Shown here: positions 1 to 12,332 of the stretch, piece by piece
Layout: the number at the start of each line of letters is the position of its first letter
How positions within the stretch are numbered: position 1 is the first letter of the stretch
Source of the DNA: Phycomyces blakesleeanus NRRL 1555(-)
Lineage: Eukaryota > Mucoromycota > Mucoromycetes > Mucorales > Phycomycetaceae
Assembly (NCBI RefSeq): GCF_001638985.1
Contig: NW_017265150.1
Coordinates: forward strand, 620,001-684,000
Length of the DNA stretch: 64,000 nt
Direction of reading: 5' to 3'
Made by a program: the position numbers and the translations under genes
The notes under the pieces: generated by a model
Database searches by the model: none
Told to the model about the DNA's origin: nothing
Seen by the model: the letters and a program-made list of their open reading frames with translations, nothing else

Positions 1-599
1 GTAGTATAGATATGAATACTTTGTGAAAGACACATGCTTGCCAATTCAAGATTATATCCTGATTTTGATCGACTGATACATCAATAGAGACACAAAATCA
101 TCTCTGCTGTATTGAGCCCATTCTTTTTTAAGGATAACAATAACAACAAAAGGTTTGGTATTAAGTCTGTAAGCATATTGAAGGTCGTATTTTCATATGA
201 TGCTTTTTATTACAACAACATCGGATCTGTTCTCTTCTGTAATCCAACCCGTCTCCATGCCTCCAGATCTCTTTCTGGTCAGTTGTTGTCTCAAAGAATG
301 AAAATAGGCTTGATTTTTGTATCATTTGAATCCCATAAGACCAAATTTGATCCTCCCAACCGATTGCAAAAAAAGATGGGTACATACTCTCTGTCTGTCT
401 AAAAAGTTCGCTCATGTGTTGGTTCAAACAAACAAACAGAAAAGGTGCGATTGGTTACATTTTCTGGCAAAGTTAAAATGGATGTTGCGGAATTTTTCCA
501 GATTTCGCCCATCAAGCCCTTGTATATATATCTATATTATTTTTGTTTACAAAACAAAGAAGACAAGGGCAGAAGCTGGACGGCGCAAAACAACATTCG
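1..599. other. No recognisable gene
   Basis: I see short open frames only, none with domain-like content or splice signals that chain together. The sequence runs into the recombinase relic that follows. Confidence 0.4.
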
Positions 600-720
600 C
601 GAAGTCACCCGACGAAGTTCTGGTTGCGGTTGTAATGGTGCTGGAAGAACTTCCCGACTTGACCAATTTCCAAGGGTAACAATGTCGTCTAACGACATCT
701 CACGTTACAAATCAAGAAGT
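600..720 (-). pseudogene. Relic of a tyrosine recombinase (DIRS/Crypton-like) C-terminus
   Basis: On the minus strand the frame starting near 698 reads MSLDDIVTLGNWSS. This resembles the segment before the catalytic tyrosine in DIRS-type and other eukaryotic tyrosine recombinases. One nucleotide out of frame, the sequence continues as FFQHHYNRNQNF, with the HHYNR box at 626-640, where the family has its nucleophilic Tyr. The two halves are separated by a +1 shift and the frame then hits a stop, so this is a fragment and not a working gene. Upstream minus-strand sequence to about 1,000 is open in pieces but too degenerate to assign. The family assignment rests on one short motif and could be wrong. 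Confidence 0.4.
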
Positions 721-3700
721 AGAGGAAATGAACCGGACTGACACCAATTCTCGAGTGTAGACCTTCAGGATATTGTCCGACAGGGAGGAAATGGTGGAAA
801 CTTGCACTGGAACTAAAGGTTGGTGGGGTCTTGACAGAAAAAAAAAACCTTTGGAGGGCGAGCTCGGGAATCACGGGGATGATCGCGAATGGTACAAAAA
901 AAGCTTGGATGTGAGGGGGGTAGAGATCCAAGGTAGAGTTGGGCTTAACATAGCTATGATCTTGATAATCCGACGATCATTTTGTAGTGCCTTGGTGCTT
1001 GTATTTGAGATACTTTAATGTACAGTAGGCATATACGAAAACCAGGCAGTAGGATCTGTCAAAAAGGTAAAATATAGATGATTATCCAATATGAACCTCT
1101 TATCCGAAACAAAATAGCAATATGTCTGGATCTACCATCATTTGGAATCATCTTCAAGAAGTACTTGAGCTATTATTACCAGAATTGTTATGATTACTAA
1201 TATTCAATATGAATAGATAAAAATAACTTTTAATAACTTTATTTGATTTGAAACTTCTTCAAATATAACAAAATAGTCTCAAAGTAGTCATCGCACCAAC
1301 TTTTCCGATACATAAATATTACACTTAGGTCCCAACGATTTCAAATGACAGTGAGCCAGAAGAAGGGGATGGAGGGAGAGTCAATTCTTACGGACATGAG
1401 CTGGAGATAACGTGATAGAGAGTGGAATCGATGTCTATGGAAGGCGTGGTCTATCGCAAAGGAGTGGCGCGAAGGGTAAGTTTGGATAAGACAGTACGGA
1501 TATCGGCATGGCAACAAACAGAGGTGGTGTCCAGATGGAGCTTAAGAACCATTGTACAAGGAGCTCTTGATGGTGCTCACACCATAACCTTCCATAGTGT
1601 TGATGCACCAAGAAGCTGATCATACAAGGAACAAATTCGGACCACATCGATAAGCTCGATTTGTGCAAAAAAAAACATATTTATTACTCAATCCAGAGTC
1701 GCCAAACCTGCGTTTGATAAGTGTGAACGCAATGAGATTCCGAGTTAGGATTCTTCGATGACAAGGGGAAGAGTAGCAAGCTGGGTGTCCACCGTGTTTT
1801 GGAAGGAGTCCAACCATATTTTGTATGGACAAGAATATCGTTTAAATCTTGGAGGAAAAAAGTGATATCTAGCGACTCAAAGCGCACCCGTAAAGCAGAG
1901 ATGCTTTCTTTAAAAAAAAACTGAGCGAGATCCAAAGGTCCAGATATGACAGACAGAATGAGACAGTGGTAAATACCAGCAAAAAAGAAAGAAGATAAGA
2001 TGATAGAAGCTTATATGGTTTTATTTTTTGCTGTTTCAGTAAAATATGCTTAGTATACTATGGACTTGGTATTCTCTGTTCCCTTACCTCTCAAGTGAAT
2101 TGTTTCGTTTTATTTTAGGTTAAGATTCTGCAAATTTGTATGTTCAGGATTCACGATTAATAATAGTAATAAAAAGATTGCTTGTGTGGATAATTGGCTA
2201 GATATATTCACAAATATCCCAATAGCTGGTTGTCTTGAGCAAGATGAATATCAACTACAAAAGAAGATGTATTATTATTAAAGGTGAATATCTGTAAGCT
2301 ATATTTCTGTTGCTTATTTGTTAACTCTTGTTTAGATGCGGGGTTTACTGGTAGAATAGAAAGATCCTTAAAGAAAAGTAAAATAAAGAAGTGTGTCTGA
2401 GTAAGAAAAAAAATTATAGTTTTGTAAGTCTGTAGACTAGGGTGAAGGAATGATATGTACTGAGATGACAGTTTGGACACAGTTTCATTAAACAATTAGT
2501 TTGTTTCTTTGGAGGGGGAAGGACTAGGAGAGAACAAGATATGGATATACATTGGACAGTACAATTCTACATGATTTTGTGTCCGAAGTCCGGCTTAGAC
2601 TTGTCCCAAACGATATCCTCCTCCCCTCCTCCATCTCCCCGGTCTCTTTCCCTACACACCCTAACCAGTTTTTGAGAAATTGCTTCCTGTCCCCCTTTTC
2701 CCTTTATTCTTTCTAAAAGACATTAATAGTTTTTCTATAAAGAAGAACATAATCTATCTATATAATATTTATCTAATTTAATAACCTGAATTTTCTGTAC
2801 TATGTTTATTAAGCAGAAACAAACATTGTATTGATTTAACTTGTGATATATGTTACGGATAAATCACAATTATGTATCATACATACATAGATACAAATTA
2901 TATATAATTATATATATTTTGCTACAAGATATCAGTAAATATTCAAGTCAGTGAATGTGTGTGTGTGTCTGCGTGCTATATTTAAATTGGTGCTACCATG
3001 TTATTTATAAATTATTATTGTTTTTAAAGTAAAAATAAAAATAAGAATAAGAATATCATTTTTAGCTTAAAGGACTCCTCTTTGTTCTGTTGGTTATTTA
3101 ATATATATATAAAGATGTATTACATTAATTATAGCTCTATAAAGCTAAAGTTATCAGATTAAAACGCACACACACACACAGACACACACACAGTGAAAGA
3201 GAGAGAGAGAGAGAGAAAAGACTATAGAACTCTTTGAAATGACTTGTATTTTTTTTTTATTGCTCTTTCAAAAATAAATAAAATATTAATAAAACTTATA
3301 ATCCTTGTCCTAGGATTATGACACGAGCAACCAGTTTATTTTGTTTTACTATCATTATATGGAATTTCTCATTGTCAGCCCTTTGTTAAACACAATCACT
3401 TGACTATACTAATCGGCCTTTGTACACACTCTTACTGTGAGCATTCAATTGTTGTTATTTTACTGTTTTGACTTTGAATGGGTTTTTATGATTCATATAT
3501 TAAAAACATTCAATTCAATTCAATTTGATTTGATTTTAAAAATAAATAGGCGAATCATTCTAGACATAAATTCTATATATAACTTTATTAAGAAATACAC
3601 CCTTTACTTTGCTTTGCTTTGCTTTTGCTTTTGCTTTTGCTTTTGCTTTTGCTTTTGCTTTTTCTTTTAAACTTTTAGATCGGATTGCCAATGTCCCAAT

Positions 3701-4251
3701 CTTTTTTTAGCCCCCCATGTATCGATGTGCGCCGACCAAAAACAACTTGGTTATTTATATATTGTGTATGTGCTTTTTTAACTGACTGACTGGACTTGCC
3801 AAGGATCGCCCTCATAGACCTTCAAGAGGTCTCGATCATGTGTTCACGGGTTTTTGAAGACAAGTCCCTTCTTTTTTTGGTACATTAAAGTAAAATGTAC
3901 CCAAGCACGTTGTCATCTCTTTATTCGTACGCTGTCTTTGGTGTCCCGTCAAGAACAATATATAGATCAAAGGAAGAATTAAAGACATTGCCGAAAATTT
4001 ATAAATATAATATTATAATAGAGCATTCTATATATAAAAATCGACCTGTCAATCCAAAAAAAAAAAGAATAAAAGAAGGCCTTGTAAATGTTTACATCTC
4101 TTTCTCATAATTCATCAAATATATATATCAAATCTTCTTCTTTCTCATCTTTACCCCCCTTCCGTTCTTACCGATCTTCCCATTTTTGAACACCAAATAT
4201 ATATATACATATAATTCATAAAGAAACCCCATAAATTCTGGCTCTATCAGG
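721..4251. other. Long AT-rich spacer, no supported gene
   Basis: Short ORFs at 773-1018 and 1422-1935 overlap on both strands and show no domain signature. They may be further decayed transposon sequence. The rest is homopolymer runs, CA and GA repeats near 3170-3215, and the hexamer array listed separately. I could not assemble a multi-exon gene here. Confidence 0.4.
3608..3670. repeat. (CTTTTG)n microsatellite
   Basis: Roughly nine units of a pyrimidine-rich hexamer follow three shorter CTTTG units. No gene overlaps it. Confidence 0.9.
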
Positions 4252-4473
4252 ATGTTGCAATGTCTGGTTGATTTCACCAGAGGATGCAGACAGCAACCAA
4301 AGCACAAAGAAGGTCCTGATTCTGTCCCCCACTCCTCTTCCTCTTCTGTCCATTCCATCGCATCTTCCACCGATTGGCGAGATAACAAAGAAACCTGGTC
4401 CTTCAAGGAAGACTATGTCTCCTTCCCGAGTCTTGTAGAGACCGAAGACCAGACAGAATCCCTATGCTCATAA
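4252..4473 (+). CDS. Possible small protein, 73 aa, unknown function
   Basis: This single uninterrupted frame runs from an ATG to TAA. It is clearly richer in GC and in third-position C than the AT-rich surroundings, which is the main reason to treat it as coding. The protein starts MLQCLVDFTRG, has a Ser-rich middle (SSSSSVHSIASS) and an acidic end. There are no membrane segments or known motifs. The 5' flank contains long C/T tracts, as many promoters in this window do. No family is recognised. It could also be the first exon of a longer gene or a chance ORF. Confidence 0.45.
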   Translation: MLQCLVDFTRGCRQQPKHKEGPDSVPHSSSSSVHSIASSTDWRDNKETWSFKEDYVSFPSLVETEDQTESLCS

Positions 4474-4896
4474 TCATCTTTTTCTCTATTTTATTTTCTC
4501 TATTTTACTTAACCCGAACTATTCTTTGTATGTGCTGTATATGACTTTTTCTATCTTTCTTTGCTTTTACTTTGCTTTCCCTTATCCGTATGGTTCTTGT
4601 CGGCTTACCTTCTATGTATAATTTTTTATGCCTATGTATTTTCCTTTGCTTGTATATGTAAACCTTCTCTTTTCCTATTAATTTTTCCCCTTTATTTTGT
4701 GCACACTCAAGATATATACATATAAAACACAACTTTCAATGATTCTAATAAAGATGGACTAGAAAACAGAAATATATATATATATATATAAAGATCGACA
4801 CATGTCTTGTTTGAATAGGCGCTCTTGCCTTTTTAATGTCACACAACAAAAACGCATTGTCAACCCTCTCTCTCTCTTATTTTTTTTCCCTTTCTT

Positions 4897-6522
4897 TTAG
4901 GTCATCACCGATCCTTCACGAATAGAGCGGCGAATACGATCAGACATCATTCTATCCTTGCGTCCGATCAATGAAGTGGCCTTTCCTGTCTTTCCTGCTC
5001 TGGCTGTTCTACCCACACGATGCAAATAATCCACAACAGATGTAGGGAAATCATAGAGCACAACATGGTCCACAAATGTAGTATCGATTCCACGCGAAGC
5101 AATATCAGTACTCAACAGCACATTGGTATTCAGTGTCATGTCCTCCTTTTTTGTAGTCTCTAAAGCCTTCCCATCATCCTCGTTCTTGTGTTCCCGCACA
5201 TCTTCAATTGGAATCGTATCAGCTGGAGTACTAAACAGACGCAAGGTCTCATCACGGCTCATCTCTGCATCCTTGTACAGGGCCAGCGCATTGATGTTCT
5301 TGGTCTTTAGCCAATTGTGGAGAATATCAACGGCCTTTTTAGTATTACAGAACACAAGAGTCTTTCCGTCCTTGATGTTCTTCTTCAGGACCTCTAGCAG
5401 CGCCATCTGTCGGTTACCGTTAAATCGGGCAAGATCAACAAAGGACTGTTTGAGGTTCGGCAGCGCACGATGCAGAGAAGGCGTAGTGATCTTGACTAGC
5501 TTTGGGAAAAGGGTGTCCAGAACACCATGCACGGATTTTGGAAGCGTCGCAGACACAATAATAATCTTTTCTTGCACCTTTTTTTGGGCATTAATCGTCT
5601 GGAGCTGCTTGATGATCGACTGGCAGTCCTCACCCCATCCGGAATCAAATAACGAATCAGCCTCGTCAATAATCAGGTACCGTGTATCGGCCAACGACAG
5701 CGTCTCGTTCTTGACAAATGTGTTGAGTGCGGTGGGAATGGTCACCAGAATATCTACAGGTCCGTCAGCAAGACTCTCCAGAAGCTTCTGACGGGGTGTG
5801 CGCGAAGTCAGGCCAAGCGCACGGTGCTTGGCGTGGTGACTAAGCGATTTGGCTGTCTTGACGACCTGGGAGACCAGCTCGCGTGTCGGAACAAGTACAA
5901 TGGCTCTGGGGTGGTCCAGACGTCGCTTTACTTTGTTGACTTCGTCCGATTTGAGCATGTGTAAGGTAGGTAAGAGATACGCAAGCGTCTTGCCGGATCC
6001 TGTCTCGGCTGCACACAGCACATGCCGATTCGAATGAAGCAGCTTTGGAATCGATAAGGCCTGGATCTCGGTCGGTAAAGGATCTTCAATGTCTTTGAGG
6101 TGACCTAATCTTACGGCCGAAAGTACTTCGGGTGACAATCCGAGATCATCAAATGTCTGTTTGGCCAAGAACTCAGTCAGTTCCTGGACATTTTCTTTTT
6201 GTGCTGGTTTGACGATTTCTTTTGGTTTTGATTTCGAATCGATATTGGATCTGATTGTCTCGAGACGTCTTTTGACTGGTACATAGGGTGCATTGGCACT
6301 CTTGGGTCTATGTGACTTGATATTGTTTTTGAGCATGTCACGACGTTCCTTTCCTGTCATGCCGTCGGGCTTAAGATGTTTGGTGAGAGTTGAGATGTTG
6401 GGGCGCTTCATTTGAGCTCGTTTGGTTGCGACTACAGGGGTGGAAGAGAATTGGCACAATTGCTGAATACAAATGGTTCGTGCCTGAATTGGTCGCCATG
6501 GTGACAGGAATACAGCGATCAT
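4897..6522 (-). CDS. MRH4: Mitochondrial DEAD-box ATP-dependent RNA helicase (Mrh4/DDX28-like)
   Basis: Single-exon gene of 541 aa. All core superfamily-2 motifs are visible in order: a Q-like motif with PTEIQALSIP near 150-159, Walker A AAETGSGKT 171-179, PTREL 212-216, DEAD 286-289, SAT 324-326, STDIASRGID 471-480 and HRVGRTARAG 501-510. The first 40 residues are rich in Arg, Gln and Ser with almost no acids (starting MIAVFLSPWRPIQAR), which fits a mitochondrial targeting peptide. An insertion of about 30 acidic and basic residues (435-465) lies between the two RecA lobes. In yeast, Mrh4 acts in large mitoribosomal subunit assembly. That role is inferred here from targeting and the helicase core. 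The gene stands alone, and its C-terminus ends soon after motif VI. Confidence 0.85.
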   Translation of the reverse strand: MIAVFLSPWRPIQARTICIQQLCQFSSTPVVATKRAQMKRPNISTLTKHLKPDGMTGKERRDMLKNNIKSHRPKSANAPYVPVKRRLETIRSNIDSKSKPKEIVKPAQKENVQELTEFLAKQTFDDLGLSPEVLSAVRLGHLKDIEDPLPTEIQALSIPKLLHSNRHVLCAAETGSGKTLAYLLPTLHMLKSDEVNKVKRRLDHPRAIVLVPTRELVSQVVKTAKSLSHHAKHRALGLTSRTPRQKLLESLADGPVDILVTIPTALNTFVKNETLSLADTRYLIIDEADSLFDSGWGEDCQSIIKQLQTINAQKKVQEKIIIVSATLPKSVHGVLDTLFPKLVKITTPSLHRALPNLKQSFVDLARFNGNRQMALLEVLKKNIKDGKTLVFCNTKKAVDILHNWLKTKNINALALYKDAEMSRDETLRLFSTPADTIPIEDVREHKNEDDGKALETTKKEDMTLNTNVLLSTDIASRGIDTTFVDHVVLYDFPTSVVDYLHRVGRTARAGKTGKATSLIGRKDRMMSDRIRRSIREGSVMT

Positions 6523-7372
6523 GGAGGATTTAGAAAGAAAATTAGGTCAATAAAAAAAATAATAGAGAGAAAATGAATTTGGACCAGAAAAATTTAAAAA
6601 AATAATAATAATAATAATAATAAAAATAATAAAATCGGACAGGACCGCTACACACAGGGCGCCTATTGAAAGACTCTACACACACACTCACACACTCATA
6701 TATCATATATATAAACACAGGCACAGGCACATATAGGGTTTTCTCTCTTTCTTGTCTTGGCATTTATTTTATCTTATCTTTTAAACAACAAAAAAAAGGA
6801 ATTCTATTTGGCGTACATTATTGAAAGGAAGTATATGTTACTCATGCAATTGTACAGTTTTTTGACTGTAATTTAAGATATTTGTGTACATGAAACCGCT
6901 TATTTTGTAACCAAGGAATTCTACAAAGTACAATTTCCGCTTTTGTTTGATTATACAATTTATATATAAAAAAAGAGAGAGAGAGAAAAGGTTGGGTATA
7001 CTCTTATCAATCTTGGTGTTTAACCAACTGTGGATAGTTGTGTGGGGCCAAAGTTATTTATTTGGCTGCCTACCCAGGTACAACGCACGCACACATGCAC
7101 GCGCTTTGAAGCTCCTCGCAGGCAAGTGTTCCGTAAATCCATAAAATGACTCATGTTAGAAAGCTTTCTTCATAGACATCTCCGTTTCTGCGGAATAACA
7201 AAATTGGACATCTGTCTTTGTATCCAGAAAATCCATTTTTATGTATTTATGTATTTATTTATTTACAAAAGCTTATAAACATGTTCCAATTGCTTAGTTT
7301 TATCCTATTCTTATATATATAGAGTAATTAAGAGTAAATGTGAGAAATAATTTGTGTGTGGTGTATCATACC
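6523..7372. other. Helicase upstream spacer
   Basis: AT-rich, with an (AAT)n run near 6600-6625 and short CA repeats. It presumably holds the helicase promoter. No other gene seen. Confidence 0.4.
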
Positions 7373-9025
7373 CTATAGAAAGAAAAATAGGCGATTTTAG
7401 TGAATTGTTGCGTTTTCCGGGGTTTAAGGTGTCTTGTAGTTGAATTTTAATTAAGCACCAATTTCTCTCTCTCTCTTGTATAGTCTACTTTTTTTTTGTA
7501 GTCAAAGCAAAACATCTTTTTCTTAGCCTTTTCAACCCATTGCAAAACTAAATACCAAGTTATTCAAATCTAATGGCTTACCAGCGGTAGCTTGGGTGGG
7601 TCCTAAGCGGTAACCAGGACAAAATCTTTTTATCTTCGTTGAATTCTAGTCAGACTTTGTCTCAAACGACGACCCTCCTAGAGATCTTCTTCTGCTTGTC
7701 TTCTGGCACTTACAATCTTAATGGTGCCGGTAAATCTATTAGGGTGGGGCTATATTAGCGAGAGTTTTCGACTTGCTTAAAGGTTCGAAGGGAAATCCGG
7801 GAGCACGAAAAATAGTGCTTGGAAGTACTAAATGTATCAAACAAACAAAGATCAAATTCATGCTTACAAAGTAGATATCTAAATACTACACCACTGGTTG
7901 TTTTATGACTATGTTTGTGAGATACAGACCAGTCTTTTACCATTAATGCAGAAGGTTAACCAAATTCAGAACTGATATTGCTTTCTAGACATTATTTAGC
8001 TTTGGATTGGTTAATATAGAAGGAAAGGCGAAACTTGCGAAATAAATCTTTGGTTGGTTTGAATTTTGGTATTTTCGTAAAATAAGCAGAGGATAGAGAT
8101 AATTACAGTAATATAGGCATAGTTGTGACAATAAATAAGCTCACAATTTTATCTTGTCATTTCTGTTATATAGAAGGCAGTGCTATGCTCAAACAGTAAC
8201 AAAGAGACATCAGTAAAAATATCTTGCGTAATATATATGTCAAGATCGAATAATGGATTGCGTGATAACTTGGTAAGAAATGTGTATCTCATAAGTGCGA
8301 AGGTGTTGGTGACAATTGTGTGGACTTTAGCGACAAGGACTTGTAGAGGTCCAAGAAACTCAGGACTCCACCCCGTTGCCTTTATTGATGCCTTGACAGT
8401 AATGGCTCGGAATGGGGTAGCTTCGTTCATTGTCTTCTAATCCACAGTGGACTAGAGATATGAGGTTTGGGCAGTACTTTTGAAAGTGCCAATTTGTAGT
8501 GATATACTAAGATATCGGGTAAGTATATATGCTGCAGGTCAGTCAATAGATTACTTACAAGAGTAAAGAACAAAGGTATGTAGAGTTTAAAATTCTTGCC
8601 TGTCAATCGTGCCGTCTTTTATAGACTTTTATGTATGTGACTTTGACACATGAGAATATAGTATATAATTGACCGGATAAATATAATGATTGATTGATAT
8701 AAAGGAGAGCTGCCTAAAGATATTAATCATTTCATTATTATCCTGCAAATATATCAAAATAAAATTTAGTTCCTTGTATCTGTATTGGCGTCTTATATTC
8801 GTTGTTCTGAATTTTATGTGCCTATCACTAAAAACTTACTGAGAATATGTGTGGGCGTGTATAATTTATCTTGAAGAATAGTGCGTAAGCATTGTATTGC
8901 TTGCAAACCTTCTCAAAGCCTTTTATCATAGGAATTGAATAATAATATTAATATGATTGATTTGAAGAACTTGTAACTTTGATACTTCTTGCAGTTAGGC
9001 TTAGGGTGATATTCAATTATCATTA
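7373..9025. repeat. Dispersed 1,653-bp repeat, copy A
   Basis: This copy matches, in inverted orientation and over its full length, the repeat at 19064-20716, and matches most of 33524-34863. The shared sequence stops sharply at both ends. It has no terminal inverted repeat that I can find and no clear target duplication. On the minus strand it carries two open frames kept in all three copies: 8149-8430 (93 aa) and 7755-7943 (62 aa). The opposite strand of the first is also open (8180-8440), so coding cannot be read from openness alone. The 93-aa frame has the feel of a piece of a larger transposon protein, but I do not recognise the family. Copy A differs from B and C at a handful of sites. 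Confidence 0.85.
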
Positions 9026-9389
9026 GAGAACCCGTTGGGATGTGATATTTTCAAAGACTGCTAAAAAGAACTATTAGTGAAACCCAGTCAAAAAAAAGAA
9101 AAAACTCAACCACATAATGAAAACCTAAGTACTGTGACAAACATAAGAGAGATACATCTTAATAAGCTTGGCTTTTCAAGACTTGTTTTCTTAAGTATAT
9201 ATATAGAGACGACTCTTGACTATAATATGTTTATGTTTGAAGGTGAAAAAACAGGCTCAGTTTTTAATAAAGACTTGGTGATGAAATGGCCTCCCTCAGT
9301 AAAACTTACATCTTTTCGTTGGAATTTCAATCGCCGTGTACAATAAAAGTGAGTGAAAATCCTAAATTTTCACTCGACAACGGGTTCTC
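9026..9389. mobile_element. TA-flanked TIR element (MITE), 364 bp
   Basis: The ends are perfect 12-bp inverted repeats, GAGAACCCGTTG at 9026 and its complement ending at 9389. A TA dinucleotide sits on each side (9024-9025 and 9390-9391), as for Tc1/mariner-type insertion. It abuts the right end of repeat copy A. Inside, an 89-codon frame (9077-9346) contains a segment rich in Trp, Phe and Lys near its end that may be a coding relic of the parent element. Confidence 0.65.
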
Positions 9390-9440
9390 TATTATGTATT
9401 TTGAACTAATTTTGAACTTTTTTTTTTTTTAAAAAAAAAA

Positions 9441-9539
9441 GGTGTGGACAGTCATAAATTAGTCTGATTGACTAAGTTCTGGATGAAGTTGTTTTACTCT
9501 TTTTTTGCCCTTTTTTTGAACTTTTAGTCTGTCCACACC
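9441..9539. repeat. Short inverted repeat pair
   Basis: GGTGTGGACAG at 9441-9451 is repeated inverted at 9529-9539, with homopolymer tracts just outside or inside each arm. It is either a tiny TIR relic or a hairpin. No gene overlaps it. Confidence 0.5.
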
Positions 9540-11412
9540 AAGAGTACAAGCTATTATCTTTATAGCCATTGTCGCTCTTTGCATTCTCTCTAACACCAAA
9601 CAAATACAAAAAATTCTTCTATACCACTCTCAGGATAAATCCTTTCGATCAAAACGTTACTTTGACGCTATTATATATTGTGACTAAGAAAAATAATATA
9701 GTACACACACACAGTATTCTTTGCATTTCATCCTTACACAACAACAACCAAATAGTAAAGTATCTAATATATAGTAAAATTGATATTGACCTATAATTCA
9801 AAAGAGTGAATATATATAAATATTATAAATGTCTGGATATCAAGGAGTACACTTTAACTTGTCTCTGATTTTGTTAATTTTAGAACAGACTACAATAAAT
9901 ACCTATACATATGCGTGTGTGTGTCCCAGAGATCATATACTCGTTTGAAAATGATGATACTAATAGTAATAATAGCTGACCCAAATACACGAACAATTAA
10001 TTCATATAATATGTCCTGACAACACGGTAAATAAAAAATAATAATGTTGCTCTCATTAAAACAGCATTTATAAAGGTCTGCTTTTAAGAATAACAATAAC
10101 AAGCAAAAAAATTAACGTCGAAAACATCATTTGCCAATGACATCCTTTATGTCTATATATCTATATACATATAGCAAGTATGATACCTGGTTTTAATTTG
10201 ATAAGCTTATCATATCTGTTTTTTTTTCTGTATTTTTTTTTGTTCTTTTTTATCTGAAATATACAAATCTAGTCTGCCTCTGCAAAATCTCAATATTTGT
10301 CTGAAACCTTCTTTCTCTCTTTCTCTCCACCCCTCTTTTTATTTTTATACTCAATATATATAGGGGAGACAATCAAGCAGGGCCCTGTGAGGGTTTTCAA
10401 TACAACGATGTGTGTGCTCTTTAGGATGAACAACTCACCCTTTCTGAAAGTCCGCCTTCAATCCAAGACTTCAGGTTATTCAATGGCGCCACTAAATCTA
10501 CATAATTAAAAGAATTTATTTCTTGGAAACATAATATTAGTATGGTATTAATATCCATTCAATGGACTTTACTTTTTTTTTTGATGTGAATATATATATA
10601 TATATATCTTTTCTACTTTCGTTTTAATTGAAACCTAATTTTATCTCTTCCTGCGTATGTGGCAATATGAGTAACCCAAATCAACTACTAATACTATTAC
10701 TATTATTATTATTTCTTATCAAATAATAGCAATAATAATGATATTGAATTGTTCGAGGTGTGTACAAATTTTAGGCAAATATTCTATATATAAATTAAAG
10801 GCATTTCATCAAGATTACTGACATTGATTGGGTTTTAGACATATATAATAATTCCAAGTACGTTTTCGGGTACTCTTTTGTAAGAAGCTAATGATTGTAT
10901 TTAGGTGAGTATATATTCAGGATAAACATATTTTCTCAATAGTAAGTAAAAATAAGTGAATGTCTAATTAGATCAAACAAGATCTTGAGTATCGATAAAG
11001 AAACCAAGACTTTTACGAATTGTATTAGAAACCGTCTATGTGTGATAAACAATTCAAGGTCAAAATGATAATTATATTATAGAATTTTCCTATACCCTGG
11101 CCTTGTGTTCAATTGTCAAGCTTGCGATAAAAAAAACATAAAACAAAATGATGTCCTGTCTTTTTCTTTTTCCTTTATAGATAATATCATAGTATATCAC
11201 ATCCTATTTACTTTTTTTTGATTTTTTGATTTATTTTTTCTTATCCTTTAATTCTAATTTAGGAAATAAATACATGGAGATAGGCAAAAATGCCGCTATG
11301 AACACACAATCCGTTGATGTAGTCATGGCAAACCTTATACATCATTGTCAGTTAAACAACAACAGTAACAGCAGAAAACCCCATGGGTTTCAAGTGTTTC
11401 TTTCTGGCTTTC

Positions 11413-11444
<32 letters not shown>

Positions 11445-11799
11445 GTGAGAAAGATAGAGAGAGAGAGAGAGAGAGTGAGTGTGTGTGTGTGTGTGTGTGC
11501 CAAATCAGCTTTAATACGCCGTAAGAACAATTTTGTTTTGTTTCTTAAAAAAAATCCAAGATCTATCTATTGTATTTAAATACAGCAAGAGGTAGAGAAA
11601 AGAGAAGAAAAAAGAGAGAAATGTGTGTATTTTATAAAGAGTTTGTGGTACAGTATGAAAATAACATGACATGGAATGGCAAGACAACACTAGTGGAAAC
11701 ATCTTATGTTGAGGAGGGTAAGTTTGGTTAAATTTGGCTGAGTAAGTCAAGTATAATGAATGGCTAAAAAAGAAAAAGAAAGTAAGTGTGTTTTAAAGG
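9540..11799. other. AT-rich spacer
   Basis: The only mildly coding-like stretch is an ATG-initiated segment at about 11274-11400. It runs into TA, GA and GT microsatellites (11415-11500), and I could not connect it to further exons. Nothing else is recognised. Confidence 0.35.
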
Positions 11800-12106
11800 C
11801 TAAGTTTGACCATGTCCATTGAAACCAAAATTGAAACCAAGTTGCATATCTGTTGGAATAATGGGTATCTGTTGTGATTGTTGATACCCAACATTGTTTT
11901 GAAAAGCGTTCTCGGTTGTAAGTACAGTGTGAGGCGTGTGTGGACTCTGTGATCCGTATACACTTGTAACATCTTCATCAGGTGCAAAAGGGTTATGGCT
12001 CCCACTAGGTGAAAGGGGAGTATTGAGTGCAGAATGATATACACTCAAAGATGGCGAAACAGGTTGGGTTGTATCAAGGGTTGGTATGGAAATATTAAGA
12101 CGTGGT

Positions 12107-12138
<32 letters not shown>

Positions 12139-12298
12139 TAAGTTCTGTGTTTGGACGGTTAACGGAGCAACAGGACGAGTAGGCAGAGATGATGAATTCT
12201 GATATTGAGATTGTTGGTGGAGAGATTGGTACTGGTGCTGGTGCTGGTGTTGATGTTGATGTTGGTCATGGTTATGTTGTTGTTGTTGGTCATGGTTA

Positions 12299-12332
<34 letters not shown>

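Noticed and set aside
7780..7800. GGTTCGAAGG in the dispersed repeat as a pol III B-box (SINE)
   Set aside because: No A-box at the right distance and no tRNA-like fold; the repeat is also far too long.
11226..11579. 117-codon ORF
   Set aside because: Half of it is TA, GA and GT microsatellite. The first ~40 codons look mildly coding but no exon chain could be built.
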